From Halieaceae bacterium (lineage in GTDB: Bacteria; Pseudomonadota; Gammaproteobacteria; Pseudomonadales; Halieaceae): DNA of 64,000 nucleotides. Both the position numbers and the translations under genes were made by a program. A model generated the notes under the pieces. It searched no databases, was not told where the DNA came from, and was given only the letters and a program-made list of their open reading frames with translations. Shown here piece after piece: positions 52,368 to 60,090 of this stretch; position 1 is the stretch's first letter; each line of letters opens with the position of its first letter. The stretch spans positions 1-64,000 of the forward strand of contig JANQIO010000061.1 of assembly GCA_028282105.1 (NCBI GenBank), in the 5' to 3' direction.

Positions 52368-52849
52368 GGCGCAGCTCGCAGCTGCGCCAGCCACTGCCGG
52401 CACAGGCTGTGCAATTGCTCAATGTCGGTAGACGCCGGGCGCGCCTCATAGGCCCGTGTCGCAAAGCCCAGTTCGCGGAAGCTGGCCGGCGCCGGCTTGT
52501 GCCACTGCTGGTCGAGAAAATCGTCCCAGCGCTGGCTGTTGAGGGCGGCGACCTGCTCGCGGGGGAAACGGCTCAGCGCCGCCCGCTTGAGAACGGCATT
52601 GGCGGCCTGCAGGTAGGCCGCGCTGTCGCCGTCATCCTGCCAGCGCTGGTGCGCCGCCAACAGGGCGCGCTGGGCCTGGCGGCGCCAGGCATTGGCCCGG
52701 TGCTGCCGCCACAGCCAGGCGGCCAGCAGCGCCAGCATCAACAGCAGCAGGCCGGCCAGCAGCCACCAGCCTGGCCCCGGCGGCCAGGCGCTGATCGGGT
52801 CCGGCAGGTGTATATCGCGCAGCTGGGCGAGGGGGTCGGCTGGCGTCAT
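52361..52849 (-). CDS. DUF4381 family membrane protein
   Basis: A 162-residue protein with a short N-terminal segment (LRDIHLPDPISAWPPGPGWW), one transmembrane helix (about 30-48) and a cytoplasmic helical domain (AALSRFPREQVAALNSQRWDDFLDQQW). This is the standard DUF4381 layout, always found between DUF58 and BatA genes in proteobacteria. Its molecular role is unknown; position argues for a structural part of the MoxR-Bat complex. The start overlaps the DUF58 stop by 4 bases. Confidence 0.87.
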   Translation of the reverse strand: MTPADPLAQLRDIHLPDPISAWPPGPGWWLLAGLLLLMLALLAAWLWRQHRANAWRRQAQRALLAAHQRWQDDGDSAAYLQAANAVLKRAALSRFPREQVAALNSQRWDDFLDQQWHKPAPASFRELGFATRAYEARPASTDIEQLHSLCRQWLAQLRAAPC

Positions 52850-53790
52850 CGGCGCCCTCCGCCGGCATAGTAGGCCTGCAGGATGCCCAGCGGGGAGGCT
52901 GCGGTGCTGGCCTCGATCAGCGGAATGCCGAGCTTGCCCAGTGAATGCCGCAGGGTGACGAGGCGCTCCTTGAACTGCTCGGAGAATGAACTGCGCAGCC
53001 GCGGGTCTCCGGTAAACAGCTGTACCCGGGATTCGCCGTCGGTGACCGCGTAGCGCCCGGTATCGGGCAAAGTCTGTTCGAGCGGGTCCGAGCAGTGCAG
53101 GGCGGTGATTTCCAGATGCCGGGCCAGCTGGTAGAGCTGTTCCAGAGCGCCGTCTTCCAGGGCGCCGCGAAAATCGCTGACCAGGAACAGGGAGCTGCCG
53201 GGCCGGGCGATGCGCCGCAGCTCCACCAGCATGTCTGCAAAGCCCTGAGGCTGGGCCGTGTCCGCCAGCGGCAGCGCATTGTTCATGGCGGTCAGCGCAT
53301 TGAGCAGGCCCAGCACCGAGCGGCGGCTGCGGCGTGGGCGGATTTCGTGGTGTTCCTGTTCGGAGAACACCAGGCCGCCGAGCCGGTCGCCACGCTGCAG
53401 GGCGGCCCAGGACAACAGCGCACCCAGCCGTGCGGCCAGCACTGATTTACAGCAGGTGCGGCTGCCAAAGAACATGTTGGTGCGTTGGTCCACGCACACC
53501 AGTACCTGGCGCTCGCGTTCTTCGCGAAACAGCTTGGTATAGGCGGAACCGGTGCGGGCGGTCACCCGCCAGTCAATGGTGCGGATATCGTCGCCGGGCT
53601 GGTAGGCGCGCACCTCTTCAAAATCGATGCCGCGGCCGCGGAAGTTGGTCTTGTTGGGTCCCGAGAGCAGGCTCAGCGCGCGCTTGCGCTGGCCCAGGTC
53701 GAGTTTGCTGGCAGGGTGCCGCTGCTCGATGAGTTCGGCCAGCGAGCAGTAGGCGCCCAGCGCCGGTGCTTGATTCGGCGCAGACGCCAT
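52846..53790 (-). CDS. DUF58 family protein
   Basis: A 314-residue soluble protein whose hallmark is GRGIDFEEVRAYQPGDDIRTIDWRVTARTG (residues about 50-80), the defining block of DUF58. The rest has a VWA-like fold (LFREERERQVLVCVDQRTNMFFGS). DUF58 proteins always travel with MoxR ATPases and may be their clients. The ORF track begins at 53850; I chose ATG 53790, one base after the MoxR stop, because the longer version overlaps MoxR coding. Confidence 0.9.
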   Translation of the reverse strand: MASAPNQAPALGAYCSLAELIEQRHPASKLDLGQRKRALSLLSGPNKTNFRGRGIDFEEVRAYQPGDDIRTIDWRVTARTGSAYTKLFREERERQVLVCVDQRTNMFFGSRTCCKSVLAARLGALLSWAALQRGDRLGGLVFSEQEHHEIRPRRSRRSVLGLLNALTAMNNALPLADTAQPQGFADMLVELRRIARPGSSLFLVSDFRGALEDGALEQLYQLARHLEITALHCSDPLEQTLPDTGRYAVTDGESRVQLFTGDPRLRSSFSEQFKERLVTLRHSLGKLGIPLIEASTAASPLGILQAYYAGGGRR

Positions 53791-53791
53791 C

Positions 53792-54778
53792 TCAGCCGAC
53801 GGGTACCCGTGCGACCAGTTCATCGATGGCGGTGTCGGCGTTGATGCCATTGGCTTCCGCCTCGAAGCTGAGGATCAGGCGATGCCGCAGCACGTCGTGC
53901 ACCACTGCCTGCACGTCATCCGGGGTGACAAAGTCGCCGCCGCGCAGCCAGGCGTGGGCGCGAGCGCAGCGATCCAGGGCGATGGTGGCGCGTGGACTGC
54001 CGCCGTAGTCGAGCCAGTTGGCCAGCTCCGCGGAATAGGGTGCAGGGTCGCGGCTGGCGATCACCAGCTCAACGATATAGTTCTCCACCGGCTCGGCCAT
54101 GTGCAGCTCCAGCACGCTGCGGCGCGCCGAGAAAATGGCGTCCTGGGGCAGCTCCGGCGGCTGCGGCTGCTGCGTGGCCGCGGCTTCGTTGCGGGTCAGG
54201 CGCAGGATGCCGCGCTCGGCTTCCCGATCGGGGTAGTCCACAAAGGCGTGCAGCAGGAAGCGGTCGAGCTGGGCCTCGGGCAGGGGGTAGGTGCCTTCCT
54301 GCTCGATGGGATTCTGGGTGGCCATCACCAGGAACAGTTCCGGTAGCCGGTAGGTCTCGCTGCCTACGCTCACCTGGCGCTCGGCCATGGCTTCCAGCAG
54401 GGCCGACTGCACCTTGGCGGGGGCGCGGTTGATTTCATCGGCAAGAATCAGGTTGTTGAACACCGGACCGCGCTGGAAGTGAAAGCCGCCCTCCTGGGGA
54501 CGGTAAATGTCGGTGCCGGTGACATCGCCGGGCAACAGGTCGGGGGTGAACTGGATACGGTGAAAGCTGCCCTCGATGCCGTCCGCCAGGCTCTTGATGG
54601 CGCGGGTTTTGGCCAGGCCAGGCGCGCCTTCTACCAGCAGGTGTCCATCGGCGAGCAGAGCGATCAACAGGCGCCGCACCAGGTCGGCCTGGCCAATAAT
54701 CTGCTGACCGAGCCAGTGCTCCAGTTCGACAATGTGTTCCCGCTGCGCCAAGGGTGTTACCTCCGCTTTGTTCATCAT
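53792..54778 (-). CDS. MoxR-family AAA+ ATPase
   Basis: A 328-residue cytosolic AAA+ ATPase. Walker A is GAPGLAKT (about residue 52), Walker B LILADEINRAP, followed by sensor 1 (MATQNPIEQEGTYPLPEAQLDRF) and a helical lid with sensor 2 (SPRATIALDRCARAHAW). MoxR proteins act as chaperones that insert metal or assemble VWA-domain complexes; here the clients are likely the DUF58 and Bat proteins in the same operon. Two adjacent Met codons start it. First gene of the minus-strand MoxR-DUF58-DUF4381-BatA-BatB/C-BatD operon; its 251-base gap to purT holds no motif I could support. Confidence 0.93.
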   Translation of the reverse strand: MMNKAEVTPLAQREHIVELEHWLGQQIIGQADLVRRLLIALLADGHLLVEGAPGLAKTRAIKSLADGIEGSFHRIQFTPDLLPGDVTGTDIYRPQEGGFHFQRGPVFNNLILADEINRAPAKVQSALLEAMAERQVSVGSETYRLPELFLVMATQNPIEQEGTYPLPEAQLDRFLLHAFVDYPDREAERGILRLTRNEAAATQQPQPPELPQDAIFSARRSVLELHMAEPVENYIVELVIASRDPAPYSAELANWLDYGGSPRATIALDRCARAHAWLRGGDFVTPDDVQAVVHDVLRHRLILSFEAEANGINADTAIDELVARVPVG

Positions 54779-55029
54779 ACTTCAGGCCTGCTGTCATGAA
54801 CCCGTGTGAGACTTCGACAGGACTATTTAGTTCGGGGCAGGGCCGCGTATTTCAAGGGCTCGCGCCGTCATTTCTGACAACGGAGCGGCAAGAAGCGCGA
54901 TGCTATCTGCTCACCGTAACTACGGCAACTCCGACAAACGTGCGACTATCGGGTGAGGACAAGGCGGAGATCTCCGTTTATCATGAAGCCCGGTTGTGAA
55001 ACCGACCAGAACAGCTGTTGGAGATTGCA

Positions 55030-56247
55030 ATGACCACAATTGGTACCCCGTTCAGTGCCTCGGCAACGCGCGTGCTGTTGCTCGGGTCCGGCGAGCTGGG
55101 CAAGGAAGTGGTCATCGAGCTGCAGCGGCTGGGTGTGGAGGTGATTGCCTGCGACCGCTATGACAACGCCCCGGCGATGCAGGTGGCCGATCGCTCTCAT
55201 ACGTTCTCCATGCTCGATGGCGCAGAGCTGCGTCGGGTGATTGAGCTTGAGCAACCTGACTACATCGTTCCCGAGATCGAAGCGATCGCCACCGATACCC
55301 TGCTGGAACTGGAGGCCGAGGGTTTCACCGTTGTGCCCACGGCGCGGGCCGCGTCGTTGACCATGAATCGGGAAGGTATTCGCCGCCTGGCGGCCGAGGA
55401 GCTGGCCCTGCCCACCTCCCCCTATCGATTTGCTGAAACCCGCGAAGAGTTTGACCGCGCCGTCGAAGAGATTGGCATTCCCTGCGTGGTGAAGCCGATT
55501 ATGAGCTCATCGGGTAAGGGGCAGAGCACGGTGACCACCCGGGAAGAGATCGATCACGCCTGGCACTACGCCCAGGAGGGCGGCCGCGCCGGCGGTGGCA
55601 AGGTGATTATCGAGGGCTTTATCGACTTCGATTACGAGATCACCCTGCTGACCATCCGCCACCGCGACGGCACCAGTTACTGTGAACCAATCGGTCACCG
55701 CCAGAAGGACGGCGACTACCAGGAATCCTGGCAGCCCCAGGCCATGTCCAGCGAGGCGCTGGCCAGCTCAAGGGAAGTGGCGCACAAGATCACCGAAGCC
55801 CTGGGTGGGCGTGGCCTGTTTGGCGTGGAGCTGTTCATTAGCGGCCACGACGTGTTCTTCAGCGAGGTATCGCCGCGGCCCCATGATACCGGCATGGTGA
55901 CGCTGATTTCCCAGGACCTGTCGGAATTTGCCCTGCACGCCCGGGCCATACTGGGCCTGCCAGTGCCGAATATTCGCCAGCACGGCCCCTCAGCCTCGGC
56001 GGTGATTATGGCCGAGGGTGAGTCCACGGAGGTGAGCTACGCCAACCTGGACGCGGCGCTGGCGGAAACGGATACCCAGCTGCGCCTGTTCGGCAAGCCG
56101 GAAGTCGCCGGGCGCCGGCGCATGGGTGTGGCCCTGGCGCGGGCCACCACCACCCAGATGGCGCGGGAAAAGGCGATCGCGGCCTCACAGGCCGTAGCGG
56201 TCGAGATCGACTCCCGCGCGGCCGGGGACAAGGTCGCCGAGGCCTAA
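55030..56247 (+). CDS. purT: Formate-dependent phosphoribosylglycinamide formyltransferase PurT
   Basis: A 405-residue ATP-grasp enzyme that formylates GAR with formate and ATP in purine synthesis, replacing folate-dependent PurN. Seen features: N-terminal [47 protein letters not shown], the grasp domain [48 protein letters not shown], and a C-terminal RRMGVALA. Length is normal. The ATG at 55030 is chosen over 55018 because TTGGAG lies about 7 bases upstream. It converges on the EAL gene (11 bases between stops). Confidence 0.95.
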   Translation: MTTIGTPFSASATRVLLLGSGELGKEVVIELQRLGVEVIACDRYDNAPAMQVADRSHTFSMLDGAELRRVIELEQPDYIVPEIEAIATDTLLELEAEGFTVVPTARAASLTMNREGIRRLAAEELALPTSPYRFAETREEFDRAVEEIGIPCVVKPIMSSSGKGQSTVTTREEIDHAWHYAQEGGRAGGGKVIIEGFIDFDYEITLLTIRHRDGTSYCEPIGHRQKDGDYQESWQPQAMSSEALASSREVAHKITEALGGRGLFGVELFISGHDVFFSEVSPRPHDTGMVTLISQDLSEFALHARAILGLPVPNIRQHGPSASAVIMAEGESTEVSYANLDAALAETDTQLRLFGKPEVAGRRRMGVALARATTTQMAREKAIAASQAVAVEIDSRAAGDKVAEA

Positions 56248-56258
56248 ACCGGCGGCCC

Positions 56259-57605
56259 TCAGGCGCAGGCCGCTGCAATCAGCAATTGGGTAATGGCTTC
56301 GGGGTCCTGGGGATGCGCCAGCGCAAAACCCTGGGCCACGTCGCAGCCAATACGCCGCAGGAACTCTGCCTGTTGCTCGTTTTCCACGCCCTCTGCCACC
56401 AGACCCAGGCCCAGCTCCTGGGCCATTGCCACCATGCCCTGCACCACGGCATCAGTGCGGTGGTCGGTGCCGACCCGGGCCAGGAAGGAGCGGTCCAGCT
56501 TGACCATGTCCAGCGGCTGCCAGGCGAGGTAGGCGAAGGACGAGTAGCCGGTGCCGAAGTCATCGATGGCCAGGCGCACGCCGGCGTGGCGCAGGCTGGC
56601 CAGGGTATCGTTGACACGCTGGCTTTCCTCCAGCATGCAGCGCTCGGTGATCTCGAATTCCAGGTCACTCATCAATAGGCCGGCATCCGCGACGGCGGCC
56701 TCCGTTACCGTGACCAGGTCCGGGTCCTGCAACTGGCGCGGGGATACATTCAGGGAGATGCGCGGCACGGCCAAGCCGGCCCGGCGCCAGCGTGCCAGCT
56801 GCTGGCAGGCTTCGCCGATAATCCAGTAGCCCAGGCGGATGATGAAGCCGTTGTCCTCCGCCAGCGGAATAAACTCGTTGGGGGCAATTCGCGAGCCATC
56901 GCTGCGCTGCAAGCGCACCAGCGCTTCCATGCCGGTCACCGCCCCGCTGGATACCGAAAACTGCGGCTGGTATTGCAGTACGAAACGACGCTCCTCCAGC
57001 GCCTTCTCCATCTCGGCTTCCATGCGGAACATGGCCTTGCGACGGGCGAGATCATCGCGGGAGAAGGAGCGGCAGCTATCGGGACCATCACCCAGCTCAC
57101 GCAGGGCGAAGCGGGCGAAGTGCAGCAGCTCCTCCGGTTCATCCGAATCGGCCGGACAGGCGGCGGCGCCAATTTCGAGTTTGAGGCGGCAGGGCACACC
57201 GTCGATCTCGTAGTGGCCGGTGCCGCCCTCAATCATGCGATCGGTCATGGCCTTCAGTGCAGGCTCGGAGCGGATGCCACGGCCGACGATGCCAAACTCA
57301 CCGGGCTGAATGCGCTGCACCGGCTCGCGGCGCCGCAGCAGTCCCCGTAGCTGGGCCAGCAGGGCGGCCTCTGCGGTACTGCCAAAATCCTGCCCGAAAG
57401 TGTCTACTAGTAATTCGAAATTACTGATCCTGAAGACCAGTAGCTGCGCACTCTGGCCCACCGAGCGGGCGGCCAGCAGTTCGCGGCACAGGGTGGTGCC
57501 AAGTTCTCCGTCGGTAACGGGGCCAGTGGGCTGCGGGCTTGTGGCGCCGCGTGGGTCGAGATGTACGACCTTGCCGTCCTGGCTGATCTTGTGCTCACGG
57601 CTCAT
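56259..57605 (-). CDS. EAL phosphodiesterase with degenerate GGDEF domain
   Basis: A 448-residue cytosolic protein. Its N-terminal half is a GGDEF fold in which the signature is replaced by RIQPGEFGIV, so no cyclase activity is expected. The C-terminal EAL domain (about 200-440) keeps the active-site text: TGMEALVRL, SLNVSPRQL, FEITERCM, AIDDFGTGYSS, VKLDRSF and GLVAEGVEN, so c-di-GMP hydrolysis is likely. The late loop reads GFALAHP. No membrane or sensory domain is present; the degenerate GGDEF could bind GTP and regulate the EAL domain, as known elsewhere. It lies 5 bases after the subtilase gene and closes the operon. Confidence 0.9.
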   Translation of the reverse strand: MSREHKISQDGKVVHLDPRGATSPQPTGPVTDGELGTTLCRELLAARSVGQSAQLLVFRISNFELLVDTFGQDFGSTAEAALLAQLRGLLRRREPVQRIQPGEFGIVGRGIRSEPALKAMTDRMIEGGTGHYEIDGVPCRLKLEIGAAACPADSDEPEELLHFARFALRELGDGPDSCRSFSRDDLARRKAMFRMEAEMEKALEERRFVLQYQPQFSVSSGAVTGMEALVRLQRSDGSRIAPNEFIPLAEDNGFIIRLGYWIIGEACQQLARWRRAGLAVPRISLNVSPRQLQDPDLVTVTEAAVADAGLLMSDLEFEITERCMLEESQRVNDTLASLRHAGVRLAIDDFGTGYSSFAYLAWQPLDMVKLDRSFLARVGTDHRTDAVVQGMVAMAQELGLGLVAEGVENEQQAEFLRRIGCDVAQGFALAHPQDPEAITQLLIAAACA

Positions 57606-57610
57606 GATAT

Positions 57611-60082
57611 TTACTCCTGCGGTGCCCAGGTGTTTACGCCGGCCTGCTCTTCGGTCAGCGAGCTGCTGAAGGCGGTGGCGCTATCGTTGAAGAAGTAGGA
57701 GTCATTGAAGAAGTAGCTGTCGTTAAAGAAGTAGCTATCGTTGAAGAAGTAGCTGTCGTTAAAGAAGTAACTGTCGTTGAAGAAATAGCTGTCATTGAAG
57801 AAGTAGCCATCGTTGAAGAAATAGCCCTGGCCGTTGACCTCATCGGGGTTCCAGCTGTGGCCTTCAAAGTCCTGGATGTAGTAGTTGCCGTTCTCATCCA
57901 CGCGGCCGGGGCCGGCGAAGTGGGCGGTGCCGGCGAGGTCGGCGTCGATGTCCAGACCGCCGTTGGCGCAGTCGACAGCGCTGCTGCTGACGGCGTTCAC
58001 CGCGTTGACCAGTCCGGCGCCCTGCTGGAACACGCTGTAGGCCAGCGAGCCGTCCGGGTAGGCGGCCTGGCGCGCGGTGGCCATCAGCTTGCACTTGACG
58101 TCGTCGGGGCTCAGCCCGGGGTTCTGCTGGATCATCAGCGCGGCGATGCCGCTGACCACCGCGGTGGCCTGGGAGGTGCCGGACATGGTGAAGTACTCAC
58201 CAAAGCTGTGGAAGTGCGGGTGGCGCGTCGCCAGGGTGGTGCTGCTGCTCATCAGGCCGGTGACATGACCGCCGGGAGCGACGATCTCGGGCTTGATAAA
58301 ACCTTCCGTGGTAGGGCCGGCGGACGAGAACGGCGCCAAATAGTCGTCGCTGGAATCCGCCGGTGTCCAGTTATCCGTCATGGCGCCCACGGTGATGATG
58401 TAGGGGACGTTGCCGGGCACACCCACCGTCATCGGATCGGGGCCGGTGTTGCCTGAGGAGGCCACCACCACGATGCCCGCACGCCACAGCTGCATAACCG
58501 CCTGGTTCAGGGGGTCATCCCAGTAGCGTGACCGCGGGGTCGCGCTGAAGGACAGGTTGAGCACGCGAATGTTGAACTGGTCCTTCTTGTCGTAGATGCG
58601 CTGCATGGCCCAGATGACGTCCGCGTAGGTGCCGGAGCCGTTGGCGCCGAAGGCCTTCACGGAGATCAGGTTGGCGAAGGGCGCGATGCTGTTGTACTTG
58701 CCGTCAGTCGTTGCCTTGGAATTGGCGATGATGCTGCTGACGTGCATGCCGTGGCCGTACTCATCGAAGATGTTGTTCGCGTCCTCGGAGCCCGAGATCA
58801 CGTCATAGGATGCCGTCAGGCGGACCTGGCCATCCGGCGTTTTGCTGAACTCACGCTTCACATTCAGGCCGGAGTCGATGACCACCACGGTGACACCACG
58901 GCCATCGATACCCTGGGTGTGGAGCTGGTCGGCGCCGACCAGATGGGGGAAGTCCAGGTAGGGCACGCTGGAGTCTTCCAGGGTGTATTCCTCGGTGACC
59001 GTCTCCGGCGGCGTTTCTGCATTGGGGTCAGATTCGGTGCCGCTATCGGCGCCCGGATCCGTAGCGGCTTCCGTGCCAGTCTCTGAACCTGTCTCGGCAC
59101 CGTTATCTGACTCGGTGCCCGTATCGGTGTCAGTGCCAGTGTCAGTGTCGGTGCCTGTCTCCGTCTCGGCACCCGCGTCGGACGGCGTGCCGGAATCGGT
59201 CTCGCTACCGGTGTCGCTCTCAGTGCCCGCGTCGCTCTCAGCGCCGGCGTCGGTTGCAGTGCTGGTGTCGTTGCCGGTATCGCTGCTGGAGTCGGCGGCC
59301 GTTTCGTTGCCGGTACCAGTGTCTGTGCCAGAGTCGCTGTTGTTACCGCTGTCAGCGCCCGCATCGCTACCCGTGTCGGTATTGGCGTCAGCACTGGTGT
59401 CAGCACCCGTGTCGGTATTGGTGTCAGCACCGCTATTGGCACCCGCGTCGCTATGGGTGTCGGCACCGGTATCGGTACCCGTGTCGGTGCCGGTATCGGA
59501 ACCCGCCTCAGCACCGGTATCGGTGCCGCTGTCAGTCGCTGTGTCATTGCCGGCATCGACGCCGCTATCTGCGCCGGTGTCAGCCCCGCCATCGCTACTG
59601 CTATCGCTGCCGCTGTCCGCGCCGGTATCAGCGCCGGTATCAGCACCCCCGTCGGTGACCGGGTCCACTGTCGATGTGGTCTTCAGTTCAGTGTTTTCGT
59701 GAATGCGGAAACCGCCCGGATGGGCTTTGAGTGCAGCCAGCTGGCTGGTGGTGAGATCGGCACTGACGGCATTAATGATGGACAGGTCACGGACCACGCT
59801 GCCGCCCACTGCCCGCACCGCGGCGTGCAGCACCGCGGAGTTGCCACCCTGCACGATCACGGAGTGCATGGCCTCAATGCGGGCCGCCGCCGGTGCTGTC
59901 TGTTTGACGCCGGCCGGTTCGGGGGGGTTGGCAGTCAGCAGCGCGCCGGCCATGACTGCGCCGCCTGCCACTGACAGCGCCAGTGTATTTATTACTGCCT
60001 GTTTCACGGTGGGTCTCCTCAGTCGCAGCGCCTGCGACATGGTTGAAAATTCGTTGTTGTTTGAGCGGTTGGAATGCTTCAT
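57611..60082 (-). CDS. Secreted S8 (subtilase) serine peptidase with Asp-rich linker and YFFND repeats
   Basis: An 823-residue exported protease. A long N-terminus precedes a hydrophobic signal (about residues 33-52). An I9-like propeptide follows (60-135, MHSVIVQGGNSAVLHAAVRAVGG), then about 225 residues of acidic Asp/Thr/Ser/Gly/Ala repeats (DTGADTG, DSGSDSS). The peptidase unit has Asp in VVVIDSGL (about 402), His in YGHGMHVSS (about 446) and Ser in SGTSQATA (about 635). Near the end (about 752-800) are eight YFFND(S/G) repeats, then a short acidic tail. No sorting domain is obvious. The start (60082) has GAGG 6 bases upstream; the next gene upstream ends 8 bases before. It may cut or bind extracellular partners under c-di-GMP control. 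Confidence 0.9.
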   Translation of the reverse strand: MKHSNRSNNNEFSTMSQALRLRRPTVKQAVINTLALSVAGGAVMAGALLTANPPEPAGVKQTAPAAARIEAMHSVIVQGGNSAVLHAAVRAVGGSVVRDLSIINAVSADLTTSQLAALKAHPGGFRIHENTELKTTSTVDPVTDGGADTGADTGADSGSDSSSDGGADTGADSGVDAGNDTATDSGTDTGAEAGSDTGTDTGTDTGADTHSDAGANSGADTNTDTGADTSADANTDTGSDAGADSGNNSDSGTDTGTGNETAADSSSDTGNDTSTATDAGAESDAGTESDTGSETDSGTPSDAGAETETGTDTDTGTDTDTGTESDNGAETGSETGTEAATDPGADSGTESDPNAETPPETVTEEYTLEDSSVPYLDFPHLVGADQLHTQGIDGRGVTVVVIDSGLNVKREFSKTPDGQVRLTASYDVISGSEDANNIFDEYGHGMHVSSIIANSKATTDGKYNSIAPFANLISVKAFGANGSGTYADVIWAMQRIYDKKDQFNIRVLNLSFSATPRSRYWDDPLNQAVMQLWRAGIVVVASSGNTGPDPMTVGVPGNVPYIITVGAMTDNWTPADSSDDYLAPFSSAGPTTEGFIKPEIVAPGGHVTGLMSSSTTLATRHPHFHSFGEYFTMSGTSQATAVVSGIAALMIQQNPGLSPDDVKCKLMATARQAAYPDGSLAYSVFQQGAGLVNAVNAVSSSAVDCANGGLDIDADLAGTAHFAGPGRVDENGNYYIQDFEGHSWNPDEVNGQGYFFNDGYFFNDSYFFNDSYFFNDSYFFNDSYFFNDSYFFNDSYFFNDSATAFSSSLTEEQAGVNTWAPQE
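57680..57826 (-). repeat. Eight-copy 18-bp repeat encoding YFFND(S/G)
   Basis: Eight in-frame units of 18 bases code TAC TTC TTC AAC GAY AGC and variants. Units differ at third positions (GTT/ATT for the Asn/Asp codons, GTA/ATA for Tyr, TTG/TTA), while the peptide is nearly constant. That pattern favours selection on the peptide over recent slippage. Confidence 0.9.
59000..59660 (-). repeat. Low-complexity Asp/Thr/Ser/Gly/Ala coding repeat
   Basis: About 660 bases of degenerate 6-base repeats (GACACC/GGCGCT type on the coding strand). They encode the linker of the subtilase, with an Asp or Glu at almost every second position. Antisense ORFs here are artefacts of the repeat. Confidence 0.85.
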
Positions 60083-60090
60083 GGCGGGCC

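Noticed and set aside
54779-55029. Possible purine or ZTP riboswitch or PurR box before purT
   Set aside because: CAAACGTGCG is only a weak PurR-like match and no conserved riboswitch core or pseudoknot could be traced.
57680-57826. Regular short repeats resembling a CRISPR array
   Set aside because: No spacers; units are contiguous, in frame and code a peptide repeat.
58983-59702. 239-codon Ser/Val/Pro repeat ORF on the plus strand
   Set aside because: Reverse reading of the Asp-rich linker repeat; open only because the repeat excludes stops.
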